Source: Candidatus Accumulibacter sp. ACC003
GTDB lineage: Bacteria; Pseudomonadota; Gammaproteobacteria; Burkholderiales; Rhodocyclaceae
Direction of reading: 5' to 3'
Assembly: GCF_907163085.1 (NCBI RefSeq)
Contig: NZ_CAJQTX010000002.1
Location: forward strand, 434,001-498,000
Length of the DNA stretch: 64,000 nucleotides
Below, piece after piece: positions 41,020 to 50,145 of this stretch (the stretch's first letter is position 1; each line of letters starts with the position of its first letter). The position numbers and the translations under genes were made by a program. The notes under the pieces are model-generated. The model saw nothing but the letters and a program-made list of their open reading frames with translations, did no database searches and had not been told where the DNA came from.

Positions 41020-41113
41020 GCGCCATTTATACGGACTTCCGGCGCAGATGTCCAGGGGGAAGAACTAACTGCTTGATTGCCCGTGCGTTGCCTGAGAGGA
41101 CAAATCCACCCTG

Positions 41114-41695
41114 GCACTCGCACCGGTCTGCCTGGAAGTCGTTCGCGACGCGGCGTTGGTGGCGCAGTGGGATGCGCTGGTGGCGCGCTGGCACCCACTG
41201 GGTTTCCAGGGGGCCTTCGGCTACCGCCTGCGCTACTTCATCACGGCGGGCGACCGGCGGCTCGGCAGCGTCCTGCTGGCCGGCGCTGCCCGCGCGGTCG
41301 CCGTGCGCGACCGCTGGATCGGCTGGACGGCCCAGGCCCGCCGCGAGAACCTGGCGCGGGTGGTGAACAACAGCCGCTTCCTGATCTTTCCCCACGTCCG
41401 GGTGCCGCATCTGGCCAGTCATGTGCTCGGACAACTCGCGCGCCGCGCACGCGCGGACTGGCTCGATCACTGGGGCTTCGAGCCCCTGTTGCTGGAGACT
41501 TTCGTCGATCCTCGTCACTATACCGGCACCTGTTACCGCGCGGCCGGTTGGCAGTTGCTCGGGGCAACCAGCGGGCGCGGGCTGGCCCGCCCCGGCCAGT
41601 CGTATCGCAGCACGCCCCGCCAGGTGTGGCTCAAACCGCTGAGCGCCGATTGTCGCGACCGGCTGTGTGCCGCCCCTGGGAGCTCCCGGCCATGA
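41114..41695 (+). pseudogene. DUF4338 (DruA-like) protein, C-terminal piece, interrupted
   Basis: The 3' part of the gene split by the ISAs1 element. It reads ALAPVCLEVVRDAALVAQWD, HPLGFQGAFGYRLRYFI, DRWIGWTAQARRENLARVV, NNSRFLIFP and LLLETFVDPRHYTGTCYRAAGW. These are the same DUF4338 motifs as in the intruding element's fused transposase, but clearly diverged. The stop TGA overlaps the ATG of the DDE transposase (ATGA at 41692-41695), so in the intact transposon the two products would be made together. With the 5' part 1.9 kb away the gene is inactive. Confidence 0.75.
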
Positions 41696-43212
41696 GCAAA
41701 CCCTGCCGTCGCCCGACACGCGCTGCCCTCAAGGAGCTGCGCTCAGAGAAGAAACGGCAGGAAAAGGCACTGAACGCGAAACGGCGCGCGAGTGGACAAG
41801 TCCTCCACTCCCCCACTTCTCTGCCCAACCGATGCTCAGCCTTCGCGACCGTCGGCGAGGAAAGGGAGGCCCGCGAGGACGCCGTGAGCAAAAAGACGCG
41901 TCTCCTGCGCAAAGAGCTACCCGCCTTGCTCGAGCAACTGGAACAAATTCCCGACCCGAGAGACCCCAGGAAGCGCCGCCACAAGCTGACCGCGCTGCTG
42001 CTTTACGGTCTGCTGATGTTCGTCTTTCAGTTCTCCTCTCGGCGCGAGACCAACCGCGAAATATCCCGTCCCCAGTTCATGGCCAACCTCCACCTGCTGT
42101 TCCCGGAGATCGAGACCCTGCCACACGCCGACACCCTGTTTCGGCTGCTGCGCGACATCGACCTTGACCACCTTGAGCAGGCCCACGTCGATCTGGTGAA
42201 GCGGCTGATCCGCGGCAAGAGCTTCCGCCGCTATCTGATCAACCACTGCTACCCCATCGCCATCGACGGCTCGCAGAAGGTCGCCGGCGACACCCTCTGG
42301 GCGGAGGAACTCCTCCAGCGCACCGTCGGCAAGGAGGAAACCCGCCACACCCAGTACTTCGTCTACGTCCTCGAGGCCAGCCTGGCTTTCCACAACGGCC
42401 TGGTCGTCCCACTGCTCAGCGAGTTCCTCGAACACGCGCTGGGCGATACCGAAGCGCAAAAGCAGGACTGCGAGCTGCGCGGCTTTGTGCGCTTGAGCGA
42501 CCGGCTCAAGACGCTGTTCCCCCGCCTGCCGATCCTGCTCCTGCTCGACGGCCTTTACGCCAACGGGCCGGTGATGCAGCGCTGCTTGCGCGCCCACTGG
42601 CAGTTCATGATCGTGCTTAAGGACAAGGATTTGTCCACGGTCTGGCAGGAGTTCCGCGCACTCCACGCCCTGAAGCCACAAGCCGTGCAGCGCGCTTGGG
42701 GAAGGCGCCGACAACACTTCAGCTGGGTCAACGACATCGACTACGCCTTCGCGGCCAACGGGCGTCAGCGTCTCAAGCTGAACCTGGTGGTCTGTGAGGA
42801 AAGCTGGGAAAAGATCGATGAACAGGCCAGGACCGTCACCGAAACATCGCGCCACGCCTGGCTCTCCAGCCAACCGCTCAGACAAGACAATGTCCATGAG
42901 CGCTGCAACCTCGGTGCCCGCCACCGTTGGGGCATCGAAGCGGGCTTCCTCGTCGAAAAACATCAGGGCTACCACTACGAGCATGCCTTTGCCCTCGACT
43001 GGAATGCCATGAAAGGCTATCACCTCCTCATGCGCCTGGCGCATGTGTTCAATACCCTGGCACGTTTCACCCGGCAGTTACGCAACCTCTATCAAGAACT
43101 CGGTGTGCGCGGCGCCATCGCCTTCATCCGTAATTCCTGTGCTGCGCCCTGGCTTGACCCAGCACGCCTGCGTCTGCTTCTCGCCGAACCGTTCCTGCTG
43201 CAACTCGAATAA
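41692..43212 (+). CDS. IS4-like DDE transposase of the outer transposon
   Basis: A 506-residue transposase. A basic N-terminal tail (to about residue 75) precedes a helical region with LEQLEQIPDPRDPRKRRHKLTA. The DDE core has YPIAIDGSQKVAGD (first Asp), LLLLDGLYANGPVM (second Asp) and HRWGIEAGFLVEKHQGYHYEH (Glu). An N-terminal helical part resembles that of ISNCY/IS4-type enzymes; I do not assign it to a named family. The start is ATG 41692, coupled to the preceding DUF4338 gene; the frame is open far upstream (to 41077), but that reading is the wrong frame of the DUF4338 gene. The gene ends about 85 bases before the right terminal repeat and appears intact. Confidence 0.85.
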   Translation: MSKPCRRPTRAALKELRSEKKRQEKALNAKRRASGQVLHSPTSLPNRCSAFATVGEEREAREDAVSKKTRLLRKELPALLEQLEQIPDPRDPRKRRHKLTALLLYGLLMFVFQFSSRRETNREISRPQFMANLHLLFPEIETLPHADTLFRLLRDIDLDHLEQAHVDLVKRLIRGKSFRRYLINHCYPIAIDGSQKVAGDTLWAEELLQRTVGKEETRHTQYFVYVLEASLAFHNGLVVPLLSEFLEHALGDTEAQKQDCELRGFVRLSDRLKTLFPRLPILLLLDGLYANGPVMQRCLRAHWQFMIVLKDKDLSTVWQEFRALHALKPQAVQRAWGRRRQHFSWVNDIDYAFAANGRQRLKLNLVVCEESWEKIDEQARTVTETSRHAWLSSQPLRQDNVHERCNLGARHRWGIEAGFLVEKHQGYHYEHAFALDWNAMKGYHLLMRLAHVFNTLARFTRQLRNLYQELGVRGAIAFIRNSCAAPWLDPARLRLLLAEPFLLQLE

Positions 43213-43473
43213 CCTTGCCCAGGCCTGCCCAACACATCTTCCCAAGCGCGGCGCACCCCGCGCCGGGAAAGGCTCGCCTGGCGATCGTAACGGAGCTCCC
43301 TCGACCTCTCCTGTCCCACTGACTGAACACCAAACCCCCGCGCCGCAAGCGCTCCCTTGCCGCTAGCCAACCCCCATCTGGCCGCCTCGGCGGCGAAAGT
43401 GGGCGTAACCGGCAAGTGCTGTCGATTCGGGGAGGTCATGCGTCAGGGCTGATCGAAGGCAGCCAGGTTTTCG

Positions 43474-43498
43474 GATGTCGATCGACATCTGATAGAAT
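43474..43498 (+). promoter_or_regulatory. Palindromic operator and -10 box of the CBS-domain gene
   Basis: GATGTCGATCGACATC (43474-43489) is a perfect 16-base palindrome. It lies three bases before TAGAAT (43493-43498), a good -10 box about 50 bases ahead of the CBS gene. A protein bound there would block or position RNA polymerase. Confidence 0.5.
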
Positions 43499-43549
43499 TG
43501 TCCCGAGTGCACGAGCACATCAGCTAGCAATCCATTTCCAGGGGGTGAC

Positions 43550-44011
43550 ATGGAGGTCAAAGAAGTTCTGCAGGTCAAAGATTCTGCGCTGTTCGCCGTA
43601 CATCCCGATTCGCCGCTTTCCGACGCGGTGATCATGATGTCGGACAACGACATCGGCTCGGTGATCGTCATGGAAGACGGCAAACTGGCGGGGATGCTGA
43701 CCTTCCGCGAGGTGCTCTCAATCCTCGCCAAGCGCCAGACCGAACGGTGTGTCGGACCGACACCGCCGATTGCCGAGATCCTGGTGCTTGAGGCGATGCA
43801 CCGCAATCCGCCCACCGTCGAGCCCAATATGGACGTTGACGAGCTGCGGCGCCTGATGGTCGACAGCCACACGCGTTACGTGCCTGTCATGGAGGGCGAC
43901 ACAATCATCGGTATCGTCTCGTTTCACGACGTCGCCAAGGCGGTTCTCGAGGAGCGAAACCTGGAAAACAAGCTCCTGAAGGCCTACATCAAGGACTGGC
44001 CGGCCCCCTGA
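43550..44011 (+). CDS. CBS-domain protein
   Basis: A 153-residue cytosolic protein made of two CBS motifs (about residues 8-63 and 77-140). The first contains DSPLSDAVIMMSDNDIGSVIVMEDGKLAGML, and the second RRLMVDSHTRYVPVMEGDTIIGIVSFHD. Tandem CBS pairs bind adenosine ligands such as AMP, ATP or SAM and act as energy or ligand sensors. No partner domain is attached, so its target is not visible; the neighbours do not point to one. ATG 43550 follows AGGGGGTGAC. The palindromic promoter upstream suggests dedicated regulation. Confidence 0.9.
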   Translation: MEVKEVLQVKDSALFAVHPDSPLSDAVIMMSDNDIGSVIVMEDGKLAGMLTFREVLSILAKRQTERCVGPTPPIAEILVLEAMHRNPPTVEPNMDVDELRRLMVDSHTRYVPVMEGDTIIGIVSFHDVAKAVLEERNLENKLLKAYIKDWPAP

Positions 44012-44063
44012 GCGCAGCGGATCGCCAGGCGACTGACGCGCAACGGCTTTCCGCGCTGCGTGT

Positions 44064-45194
44064 TCAGCCCTGGTCAACCGCGAACAGGCGCCGATGTTCC
44101 CGAATTGCGTAGCGGTCGGTCATCCCGGCGATATAGTCGGCAACCCGGCGCGCCTGGTCACCGTCACCGGTGATCTGATACTGCGGCGGTAGCAGGCGCG
44201 GCTCGCCGGTAAACGCGGCAAACAGATCGCCGATGATCCGCCGCGCCTTGCTGGCCATCCGCAAGACCTGATAGTGTTGATAGAGCTGTGTTCGCAAGAA
44301 GCGCTTGAGCTGCCTCTGCTCGGCAAACGCTTCTGCCGAGAAAGCAACCAGCGGCGGTCCGAGTCTCGCCTCGGCGAGACTCGCTGGCGCCTGCCGCGCA
44401 ATATTGCCGGCGCTGGTTTCGATCAGATCGCAAACCAGCGTATTGATCAGGCGGCGAATCGTCTCGTGGATCAAACGCCGCCCACCAAGCCCAGGATGGG
44501 CGCGCCTGACGGCGGCGATGTGCCGGGCAAACACTTCGACGTCCTGGAGTTGCTCGAGGCTGATCAATCCCGAGCGCAAGCCGTCATCGACGTCGTGGTT
44601 GTTGTAGGCGATTTCGTCGGCAAGATTGCAGATCTGGGCTTCCAGCGAAGGCTGCGCCCGGCTGAGGAAACGCTCGCCCAGGTCGCCAAGCTGACGGGCG
44701 TTCTCCGGAGAGCAGTGCTTGATGATCCCTTCACGAGTCTCGAAACAGAGATTCAGGCCATCGAAAGCGGCGTAGCGCTCCTCCAGCAAATCGACCGTCC
44801 GCAGGCTTTGCAGATTGTGCTCGAAGCCGCCGTCCTGGCGCATGCAATCGTTGAGCGCGTCCTGCCCGGCGTGGCCAAAGGGCGTATGTCCGAGGTCGTG
44901 CGCCAGCGAAATCGCTTCCGCCAGGTCTTCGTTGAGTTGTAGTGCGCGCGCCGTGCCGCGAGCGATCTGAGCGACTTCCAGGCTGTGCGTCAGGCGCGTG
45001 CGGAACAGGTCGCCTTCGTGATTGACGAACACCTGGGTCTTGTATTCGAGACGCCTGAAGGCCGTCGAATGGACGATGCGATCGCGGTCGCGCTGGAATT
45101 CGCTGCGGTGGCTGCGCTGCGAAGGCTCACCGTCGGGATGCTGGCGACCGCGGCTGTTGGCCGCCGTCACGGCGTACGGAGCAAGTTCAGGCAT
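44064..45194 (-). CDS. dgt: dGTPase-like deoxynucleotide triphosphohydrolase (HD domain)
   Basis: Hydrolyses dNTPs to deoxynucleoside and triphosphate and so affects dNTP pools. The 376-residue product has the N-terminal REFxRDRxRI-type motif ([25 protein letters not shown]). The metal-binding HD motif follows ([14 protein letters not shown] and [14 protein letters not shown]), then a second HD element ([15 protein letters not shown]). This is the shorter deoxyguanosinetriphosphate triphosphohydrolase-like type rather than the 500-residue E. coli Dgt. ATG 45194 overlaps the aroB stop by eight bases and is preferred to the upstream 45245 reading, which would run deeper into aroB. It is the last gene of aroK-aroB-dgt, a common betaproteobacterial order. 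Confidence 0.93.
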   Translation of the reverse strand: MPELAPYAVTAANSRGRQHPDGEPSQRSHRSEFQRDRDRIVHSTAFRRLEYKTQVFVNHEGDLFRTRLTHSLEVAQIARGTARALQLNEDLAEAISLAHDLGHTPFGHAGQDALNDCMRQDGGFEHNLQSLRTVDLLEERYAAFDGLNLCFETREGIIKHCSPENARQLGDLGERFLSRAQPSLEAQICNLADEIAYNNHDVDDGLRSGLISLEQLQDVEVFARHIAAVRRAHPGLGGRRLIHETIRRLINTLVCDLIETSAGNIARQAPASLAEARLGPPLVAFSAEAFAEQRQLKRFLRTQLYQHYQVLRMASKARRIIGDLFAAFTGEPRLLPPQYQITGDGDQARRVADYIAGMTDRYAIREHRRLFAVDQG

Positions 45195-46275
45195 CGGCCG
45201 TACGGGCGCTGATCGCCCGCCGAACGTCGGCCAGCGGCGCCGCATCGCTGAGCACCGCCTGGCCGATACCGCGCAGGAGAACGAAGCGAAGATGACCGCC
45301 CTGGACCTTCTTGTCGTTCTGCATCAGATCGAGATAACGGTCGACGTCGAGCGTCGGCCCGAGCACCGGCAGCCCCGCTCGTTGGAAAAGCCGTTCGACA
45401 CGGCTGAGGTCGGCCGCTTTGATCCAACCGAGCTGGCAGGAGAGTTGTGCCGCCATCATGGTACCGACGGCGACCGCCTCGCCGTGCAACCACTCGCCAT
45501 AACCGATGCCGGTTTCAATCGCATGCCCAAAGGTGTGGCCAAGGTTGAGCAAAGCTCGTTCACCACTCTCGCGTTCGTCGGCGGCGACCACTTCTGCCTT
45601 GTTCTGGCACGACCGGCAGATCGCCTCGGCGAGCGGCAGCGCGTCGCGCGACAAGACGTTCTCGAGCTGCTCCTCCAGCCACTCGAAAAACGCCGGGTCC
45701 CTGATCAGCCCGTACTTGATGACCTCTGCGAGGCCGGCGCGAAACTCACGATCGGACAAGGTATTCAGGGTGTCGGTATCGGCCAGCACCAGCCGGGGCT
45801 GGTGGAAGGCGCCGATCATGTTCTTGCCGAGCGGGTGATTGATCGCCGTCTTGCCGCCGACCGACGAATCGACCTGCGCGAGCAAGGTCGTGGGAACCTG
45901 GATCAGCGGCATGCCGCGCTGAAAGCAGGCGGCCGCGAAGCCGGTCATGTCGCCGACGACGCCACCGCCCAGCGCCAGTAGCGTCGTCGAGCGCTCGCAG
46001 CGACGCTGCAACAGGTGGTCGAAAATGGTGTTCAGCGTTGGCCAGTCCTTGAAACGTTCGCCATCGGGGAGAACGATCTCGACGACGTCGATCCCGGCCC
46101 GGCGCAAGGGCTCGGCCAGACGATCGAGGTACAGCGGCGCAACCGTGCTGTTGCTGACGATCGCCACTTTCGGCTGCGCCAGGTACGGCAAGAGCAAGTC
46201 GGCCCGGTCGACCAAAGCGCGTCCCACGTGGATCGGATAGGAGCGTGGCCCGAGGGAAACGGTCAGTGTTTTCAT
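45187..46275 (-). CDS. aroB: 3-dehydroquinate synthase
   Basis: Converts DAHP to 3-dehydroquinate, the second step of the shikimate pathway, using NAD+ and a divalent metal. The 362-residue product carries the nucleotide-binding pattern [16 protein letters not shown] (residues 102-117) and [19 protein letters not shown]. Its metal ligands lie in [11 protein letters not shown] and in GEAVAVGTM. The start overlaps the stop of aroK by four bases and the stop overlaps the start of dgt, so all three are one transcript. Confidence 0.97.
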   Translation of the reverse strand: MKTLTVSLGPRSYPIHVGRALVDRADLLLPYLAQPKVAIVSNSTVAPLYLDRLAEPLRRAGIDVVEIVLPDGERFKDWPTLNTIFDHLLQRRCERSTTLLALGGGVVGDMTGFAAACFQRGMPLIQVPTTLLAQVDSSVGGKTAINHPLGKNMIGAFHQPRLVLADTDTLNTLSDREFRAGLAEVIKYGLIRDPAFFEWLEEQLENVLSRDALPLAEAICRSCQNKAEVVAADERESGERALLNLGHTFGHAIETGIGYGEWLHGEAVAVGTMMAAQLSCQLGWIKAADLSRVERLFQRAGLPVLGPTLDVDRYLDLMQNDKKVQGGHLRFVLLRGIGQAVLSDAAPLADVRRAISARTADA

Positions 46276-46799
46276 GATTTTCGCATTTCCTTGAGCAGCA
46301 ATTGGAACACCGACTGGGCGGTAATTCGGCCACCGCTGACGACCAGGTCGGCAATGCTTCGATACAGTGGATCGCGCTGCGTGTGCAGTTCAGCCAGCTT
46401 GCGTCGCGGGTCACTGACCTGCAGGAGGGGCCGATTCTTGTCGTGCCGAGTGCGCTCACAAAGCGTCTTCAGTGGCACGTCGAGGTAGATCACGAAACCG
46501 CTGGCTTGCAAATTCTCGCGGTTCTCCGGTCGCAGGACGGCGCCACCGCCGGTGGCCACGACCTGGCCGCGCATCCGGGCCAGGTCGGCGATGACTTGCG
46601 CCTCACGCCTGCGGAAACCCTCCTCACCTTCGATCTCGAAAATCGTCGGCAGGCTAACGCCCGTGCGAGCCTCGATTTCGTGGTCGGAATCGACAAAAAC
46701 ATAAGCCAGGCGTTTGGCCAAGGCCCTGGCGAGCGTCGTCTTTCCGGCGCCCATCAAGCCAACCAGGTAGACGTTCCGTTTATCGTCCGCGATGCTCAC
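46272..46799 (-). CDS. aroK: Shikimate kinase
   Basis: Phosphorylates shikimate at the 3-OH with ATP. The 175-residue product has the P-loop GLMGAGKTT (residues 15-23). The substrate-binding acidic region [11 protein letters not shown] follows, then [12 protein letters not shown] and [11 protein letters not shown], and the adenine-site arginine near DKNRPLLQ. The GTG start at 46799 has only a weak site upstream; a TAGAAT -10-like box lies 13 bases before it. It is separated from pilQ by a terminator, so aroK begins a new unit rather than continuing the pilus operon. Confidence 0.96.
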   Translation of the reverse strand: MSIADDKRNVYLVGLMGAGKTTLARALAKRLAYVFVDSDHEIEARTGVSLPTIFEIEGEEGFRRREAQVIADLARMRGQVVATGGGAVLRPENRENLQASGFVIYLDVPLKTLCERTRHDKNRPLLQVSDPRRKLAELHTQRDPLYRSIADLVVSGGRITAQSVFQLLLKEMRKS

Positions 46800-46844
46800 C
46801 GGCCTATTCTATCGCATGCTCAATGAGAGCCGAATCGGGGCACG

Positions 46845-46867
46845 AAAAAAGCCGGCTCGTCGCCGGC
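46845..46867 (-). terminator. Rho-independent terminator of the pilMNOPQ operon
   Basis: On the minus strand GCCGGC-GACGA-GCCGGC (46851-46867) is followed directly by six T. It lies 19 bases after the pilQ stop and before aroK. Confidence 0.85.
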
Positions 46868-46885
46868 CTCTTCGCGACGGCCCGG

Positions 46886-48949
46886 TCAGCGCACCGATAG
46901 GTTCTCGGCAACGATCCTGGGAGTTATGAAGACCAGAAGCTCGGTCTTGTCGTCAATGATTTCCCGGTTCTTGAACAGGAAGCCGATGTAGGGGAGGTCC
47001 CCAAAGAACGGGATGCGGGTGGTGTTGTTACGCGTTTCCTGCGTGTAGATACCGCCGATCACCACGGTGCCACCGTTCTCGACCAGAACCTCGGTCTTGA
47101 CGTGTTTGGTGTCGATGGCGACGCCAGCACCGGTAGAGAGACGGGTGTTCGGAGTGTCCTTGTTGACGTCCAGCTTCATCGCGATCTTGCCGTCCGGGGT
47201 GATCTGCGGCGTCACTTTCAACGACAGGTTGGCTTTCCGGAAGGAGACGCTGGTCGCGCCGGAACTGGTCGCCTGCTGATAAGGAATCTCGACGCCCTGC
47301 TCGATGATCGCTTCAACCTGGTTGGCGGTCATCACCCGCGGACTGGAGATGACCTTACCGCGACCATCGGCTTCGAGGGCGGTGATTTCAGCGGTGAGAA
47401 ACTGCGTCAGCGCACTATTGAAGAGCAGGAAGGAAAGGCTGCCGGGAACGCCGGTGCGCGGCGTCGCCGGCAGGTTGACCGACGTGCCGCCCATGTCGAG
47501 GTTGCCGCTGATCGCCGTGCTGTCACCGCCGATCCTGACCGCGCCGTCGGGGAAGGTTTGCCGCCAACCGAGGCGCACGCCGAGGTTCTTCGCAAAACTG
47601 TCGCCCGCTTCGACGATGCGCGCCTCGATCATCACCTGCCGGGCGGCGATGTCGACCTTGGCGATCATCGCCCGAACTTCATCCAGACGGCTCGGGGTGT
47701 CCTTGACGAACAGGATGTTCGAGCGCTCCTCGACGACGGCGCTGCCGCGCTTGGAGAGCAAGGGCTGCTTGGGGTCGGCCAGGAGTCGCTGAATCGCGTC
47801 GGCCTTGATGTAATTCATCTGGAAGCTTTCGGTGACCAGAGGCTCGAGGTCACCAATCTGAATTCTCGACTCGAAATCAAGCTTTTCTTTGGTCGCGATT
47901 TCCTCGCGCGGCGCAATGAGAATGACGTTGCCATTCTTGCGCATGTCCAGGCCCTTCTGCTGCATGATGATGTCCAGCGCCTGATCCCACGGCACGTCCT
48001 TGAGAATCAGCGTGATCGCACCGCCGACGGAGTCGCTGACGACCATGTTCATGCCGGTAAACTCGCCGATCACCTGCAGTAGGCGACGGACGTCGACGTT
48101 CTGGAAGTTGAGCGACAGCTTCTCGCCCTGATAGCCGCCACGCGTACCCTGCACCAGTTTGTTGGGATTTTCGATGATCGGTTTGACTTCAATCACGAAC
48201 TGTTTGTCGCTTTGATACGCGTTGTGCTCCCACAGCCCGTTCGGGGTGATCGTCATGCGCGCGTTGGCACCCTTTTGAACCGTATTCACGGTCAGCACCG
48301 GCGTCCCGAAGTCGGTCACGTCGAGCCGCTTGCGCAGTGCGCTGGGGACGCTCACGTTGGTAAAGTCGACCACCAGATTTGACCCTTGCTGGCGAATATC
48401 GATGCCGGCATTGGCGTCGCTCAGGTCGACGGTAATCCGTCCCTCGCCATCCTTGCCGCGTCGGAAGGCGATGTCGCGGATGCTGTTTTCGGTTGCTGCC
48501 GGCTGCGCTTTGGCGAAGTGCTCGACCACCGCCGCCTGGCCCTGCGTTGGTGCGCTCGGCACCAGCGCCAGCACGAGGCTCTTGCCGTCTATGGACGCCT
48601 CGTAGGTCATCGCCTTTTGCAGGTTGAGGACCAAGCGCGTGCGGTCTTCGGCCTGAACGATGTTGGCGCTCTTCAGATCGCCCTCGTTGAACGTCTGGCT
48701 GGTCTTGCCGAGGCCGTTGGTCGTATTCGCAAAATCGAAGGCTATGCGCGCTGGCTTGGCGACGCTGAAGGCTGGCGGCAAGGCGCGCAAGGGCTCCTTG
48801 AAGGTAAGCTTGACGTTGAGCACCTGCCCTTGCTGAACGACGTTCAGTGACTCAATCGAATTGGCCGCGACTTCCTGCGCGTTTGCCGTCGCCAGCACAG
48901 ACAGCGCCGCGGCGACAAGGCCGAGCAAGTATTTTCCGATCTGCTTCAT
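46886..48949 (-). CDS. pilQ: Type IV pilus secretin PilQ
   Basis: Outer-membrane ring through which type IV pili extend. The 687-residue product has a signal peptide (ending ATANAQ, about residue 25). Two AMIN domains lie in the first 260 residues and bind peptidoglycan. A secretin/TonB short domain follows (LNFQNVDVRRLLQVIGEF), then an N1-type domain and the C-terminal secretin barrel with VEIPYQQ and IPFFGDLPYIGFLFKNR. It is the last gene of pilM-N-O-P-Q and starts directly after the pilP stop. Length and domain order are those of betaproteobacterial PilQ. Confidence 0.97.
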   Translation of the reverse strand: MKQIGKYLLGLVAAALSVLATANAQEVAANSIESLNVVQQGQVLNVKLTFKEPLRALPPAFSVAKPARIAFDFANTTNGLGKTSQTFNEGDLKSANIVQAEDRTRLVLNLQKAMTYEASIDGKSLVLALVPSAPTQGQAAVVEHFAKAQPAATENSIRDIAFRRGKDGEGRITVDLSDANAGIDIRQQGSNLVVDFTNVSVPSALRKRLDVTDFGTPVLTVNTVQKGANARMTITPNGLWEHNAYQSDKQFVIEVKPIIENPNKLVQGTRGGYQGEKLSLNFQNVDVRRLLQVIGEFTGMNMVVSDSVGGAITLILKDVPWDQALDIIMQQKGLDMRKNGNVILIAPREEIATKEKLDFESRIQIGDLEPLVTESFQMNYIKADAIQRLLADPKQPLLSKRGSAVVEERSNILFVKDTPSRLDEVRAMIAKVDIAARQVMIEARIVEAGDSFAKNLGVRLGWRQTFPDGAVRIGGDSTAISGNLDMGGTSVNLPATPRTGVPGSLSFLLFNSALTQFLTAEITALEADGRGKVISSPRVMTANQVEAIIEQGVEIPYQQATSSGATSVSFRKANLSLKVTPQITPDGKIAMKLDVNKDTPNTRLSTGAGVAIDTKHVKTEVLVENGGTVVIGGIYTQETRNNTTRIPFFGDLPYIGFLFKNREIIDDKTELLVFITPRIVAENLSVR

Positions 48950-49468
48950 TTACTTCGCTCCCTTTTCCTGCAACAGCAGGTTGCTCGTCCTCTCCACCCA
49001 ATCACCGGCGGAATCCTGGATAAGCTCTCGCAACGTCACCTCGGACTCGGAAATATCGACCACTACCCCGAAATTCTGCCCCATATAATTGCCCACCTTG
49101 ATCTGGTACAAGGCACTTTCGGCCTGAATGATGGCATACGAAGCCTTCTTCCTGGTCATCACGCCGACGTATTTCAGCGATTCCAGGGGATAGAGCTCCA
49201 ATGGTTCCTTCGGCCGATCGAGGTCTGGTCTGAAGCCACCGCCGCCCGTTTTTGCATCCGACCCGAGCTTGGCCGGCTTGAACGGGTCAAGCAGGTCGCC
49301 GACGTCGTAGGCCACCGGCTCGTAGGGTTCGACAACCGGCAGCGGCGGAATCTTGCCCTTGGCGTCCTGCGCCGCCGTGCTCATCCACTGCCGAACATCG
49401 TCATGGTCGCCACCAGCGCAGGCGACCAGAAACACGCTGGCAAGAAGTGCGGCAAGGAGTCTGCTCAT
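48950..49468 (-). CDS. pilP: Type IV pilus assembly lipoprotein PilP
   Basis: Inner-membrane lipoprotein that links the PilMNO platform to PilQ. The 172-residue product has a lipobox LVAC (mature N-terminal Cys17). A flexible Pro-rich segment precedes a beta-domain with RPKEPLELYPLESLKYVGVM-type sequence and a conserved KVGNYMGQNFG turn. It starts four bases before the pilO stop and ends directly before pilQ, so translation is coupled along the operon. Confidence 0.96.
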   Translation of the reverse strand: MSRLLAALLASVFLVACAGGDHDDVRQWMSTAAQDAKGKIPPLPVVEPYEPVAYDVGDLLDPFKPAKLGSDAKTGGGGFRPDLDRPKEPLELYPLESLKYVGVMTRKKASYAIIQAESALYQIKVGNYMGQNFGVVVDISESEVTLRELIQDSAGDWVERTSNLLLQEKGAK

Positions 49469-50145
49469 TTCCTGCCACCCTTCTTCGCGGCTTCCTGGGC
49501 GGCCTTCTTTTTCGCCGCCAGCTCTTCCGTGTCCAGATAGCGGAAGGTCTTGGTTACCGCATCCATGACCAGCGTTCCGCCTTTGCCCTTGGCGTCGGCA
49601 ACGATGGAAATGTTGTTCAGGGTGACGATTCTCGAGAGCTTGCCGATGTCGCCGGCGAAAGCACCGAAATCGTGGTAGGTGCCTGTCAAACGTACATTGA
49701 TGGGCAGTTCGGCATAGAAATCCTTGACCTGTTCTCCACCGGGCTTGAACAGATCGAACTGCAAGCCGCGCCCCATCCCTGCCTGGTTGATTTCCACCAG
49801 CAAGGCTTCGACTTCGGATTTGTTGGGCAACTGCTTCAACAGGGCACCGAAGGAGCGATCGATTTCATCCAACTGCTGGACGTACAGGTCGAGATTGACC
49901 GCCTGCTTCTTCTTGGCGACGAACTGATCCTTGAGCTTCAGCTCTTCCTGCTGTTTGCTCGCCAGGGAATCGAGTTCGTCTGCCCAGACGAACCACCAAC
50001 CAGCCGCCAAGATGAGCACAAACAAGCCGACCAGAACGGACACGCGGGGCGCCAAAGGCCAGGCGCCAGGATCCTGCGGATTGAGATTCTGGAAATCGCG
50101 GAGGATCTCCCTGAAATCGACCGACGGAAGAGCGGGTGTCTTCAT
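49465..50145 (-). CDS. pilO: Type IV pilus assembly protein PilO
   Basis: Bitopic inner-membrane protein that pairs with PilN. The 226-residue product has a short cytoplasmic start, one membrane helix (about residues 33-50, VLVGLFVLILAAGWWFVW), and a coiled-coil to about residue 90. A ferredoxin-like periplasmic domain follows (LPNKSEVEALLVEINQAG through RIVTLNNISI). The C-terminus is a Lys/Ala-rich tail. Start and stop overlap pilN and pilP by four bases each. Confidence 0.96.
   Translation of the reverse strand: MKTPALPSVDFREILRDFQNLNPQDPGAWPLAPRVSVLVGLFVLILAAGWWFVWADELDSLASKQQEELKLKDQFVAKKKQAVNLDLYVQQLDEIDRSFGALLKQLPNKSEVEALLVEINQAGMGRGLQFDLFKPGGEQVKDFYAELPINVRLTGTYHDFGAFAGDIGKLSRIVTLNNISIVADAKGKGGTLVMDAVTKTFRYLDTEELAAKKKAAQEAAKKGGRK

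Larger units (their letters stand above)
39206..41113 (-). mobile_element. ISAs1-family insertion sequence with DUF4338-fused transposase
   Basis: A 1908-bp element inserted in the DUF4338 gene. The left end reads CACGGTAAATTTGTTCTC, and the right end, read inward, CAGGGTGGATTTGTCCTC: imperfect terminal repeats. GCACTCGCAC is directly repeated at 39196-39205 and 41114-41123, a 10-bp target duplication in the size range of ISAs1 elements. The transposase is encoded on the minus strand in two overlapping frames. Confidence 0.85.
38823..43313 (+). mobile_element. Two-gene transposon (DUF4338 gene plus DDE transposase), interrupted by an ISAs1-family element
   Basis: The ends carry 16-bp inverted repeats with 14 matches: CAGGATAGGTGGAGGG on the left (38823-38838) and CAGGAGAGGTCGAGGG read inward on the right (43298-43313). 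Between them lie a DUF4338-domain gene and an overlapping DDE transposase gene, both on the plus strand. A second element (39206-41113) splits the DUF4338 gene. Without it the transposon would be about 2.6 kb. I could not identify a target-site duplication at its ends. Confidence 0.65.

Noticed and set aside
41077-41691. Upstream extension of the outer transposase frame
   Set aside because: These 205 codons are the wrong frame of the DUF4338 gene, which has clear domain motifs in its own frame; the transposase starts at 41692.
38842-43212. A Druantia phage-defence system, suggested by DUF4338
   Set aside because: No other Druantia genes (such as the large DruE helicase) are present, and both DUF4338 copies are tied to transposases within elements with terminal repeats.
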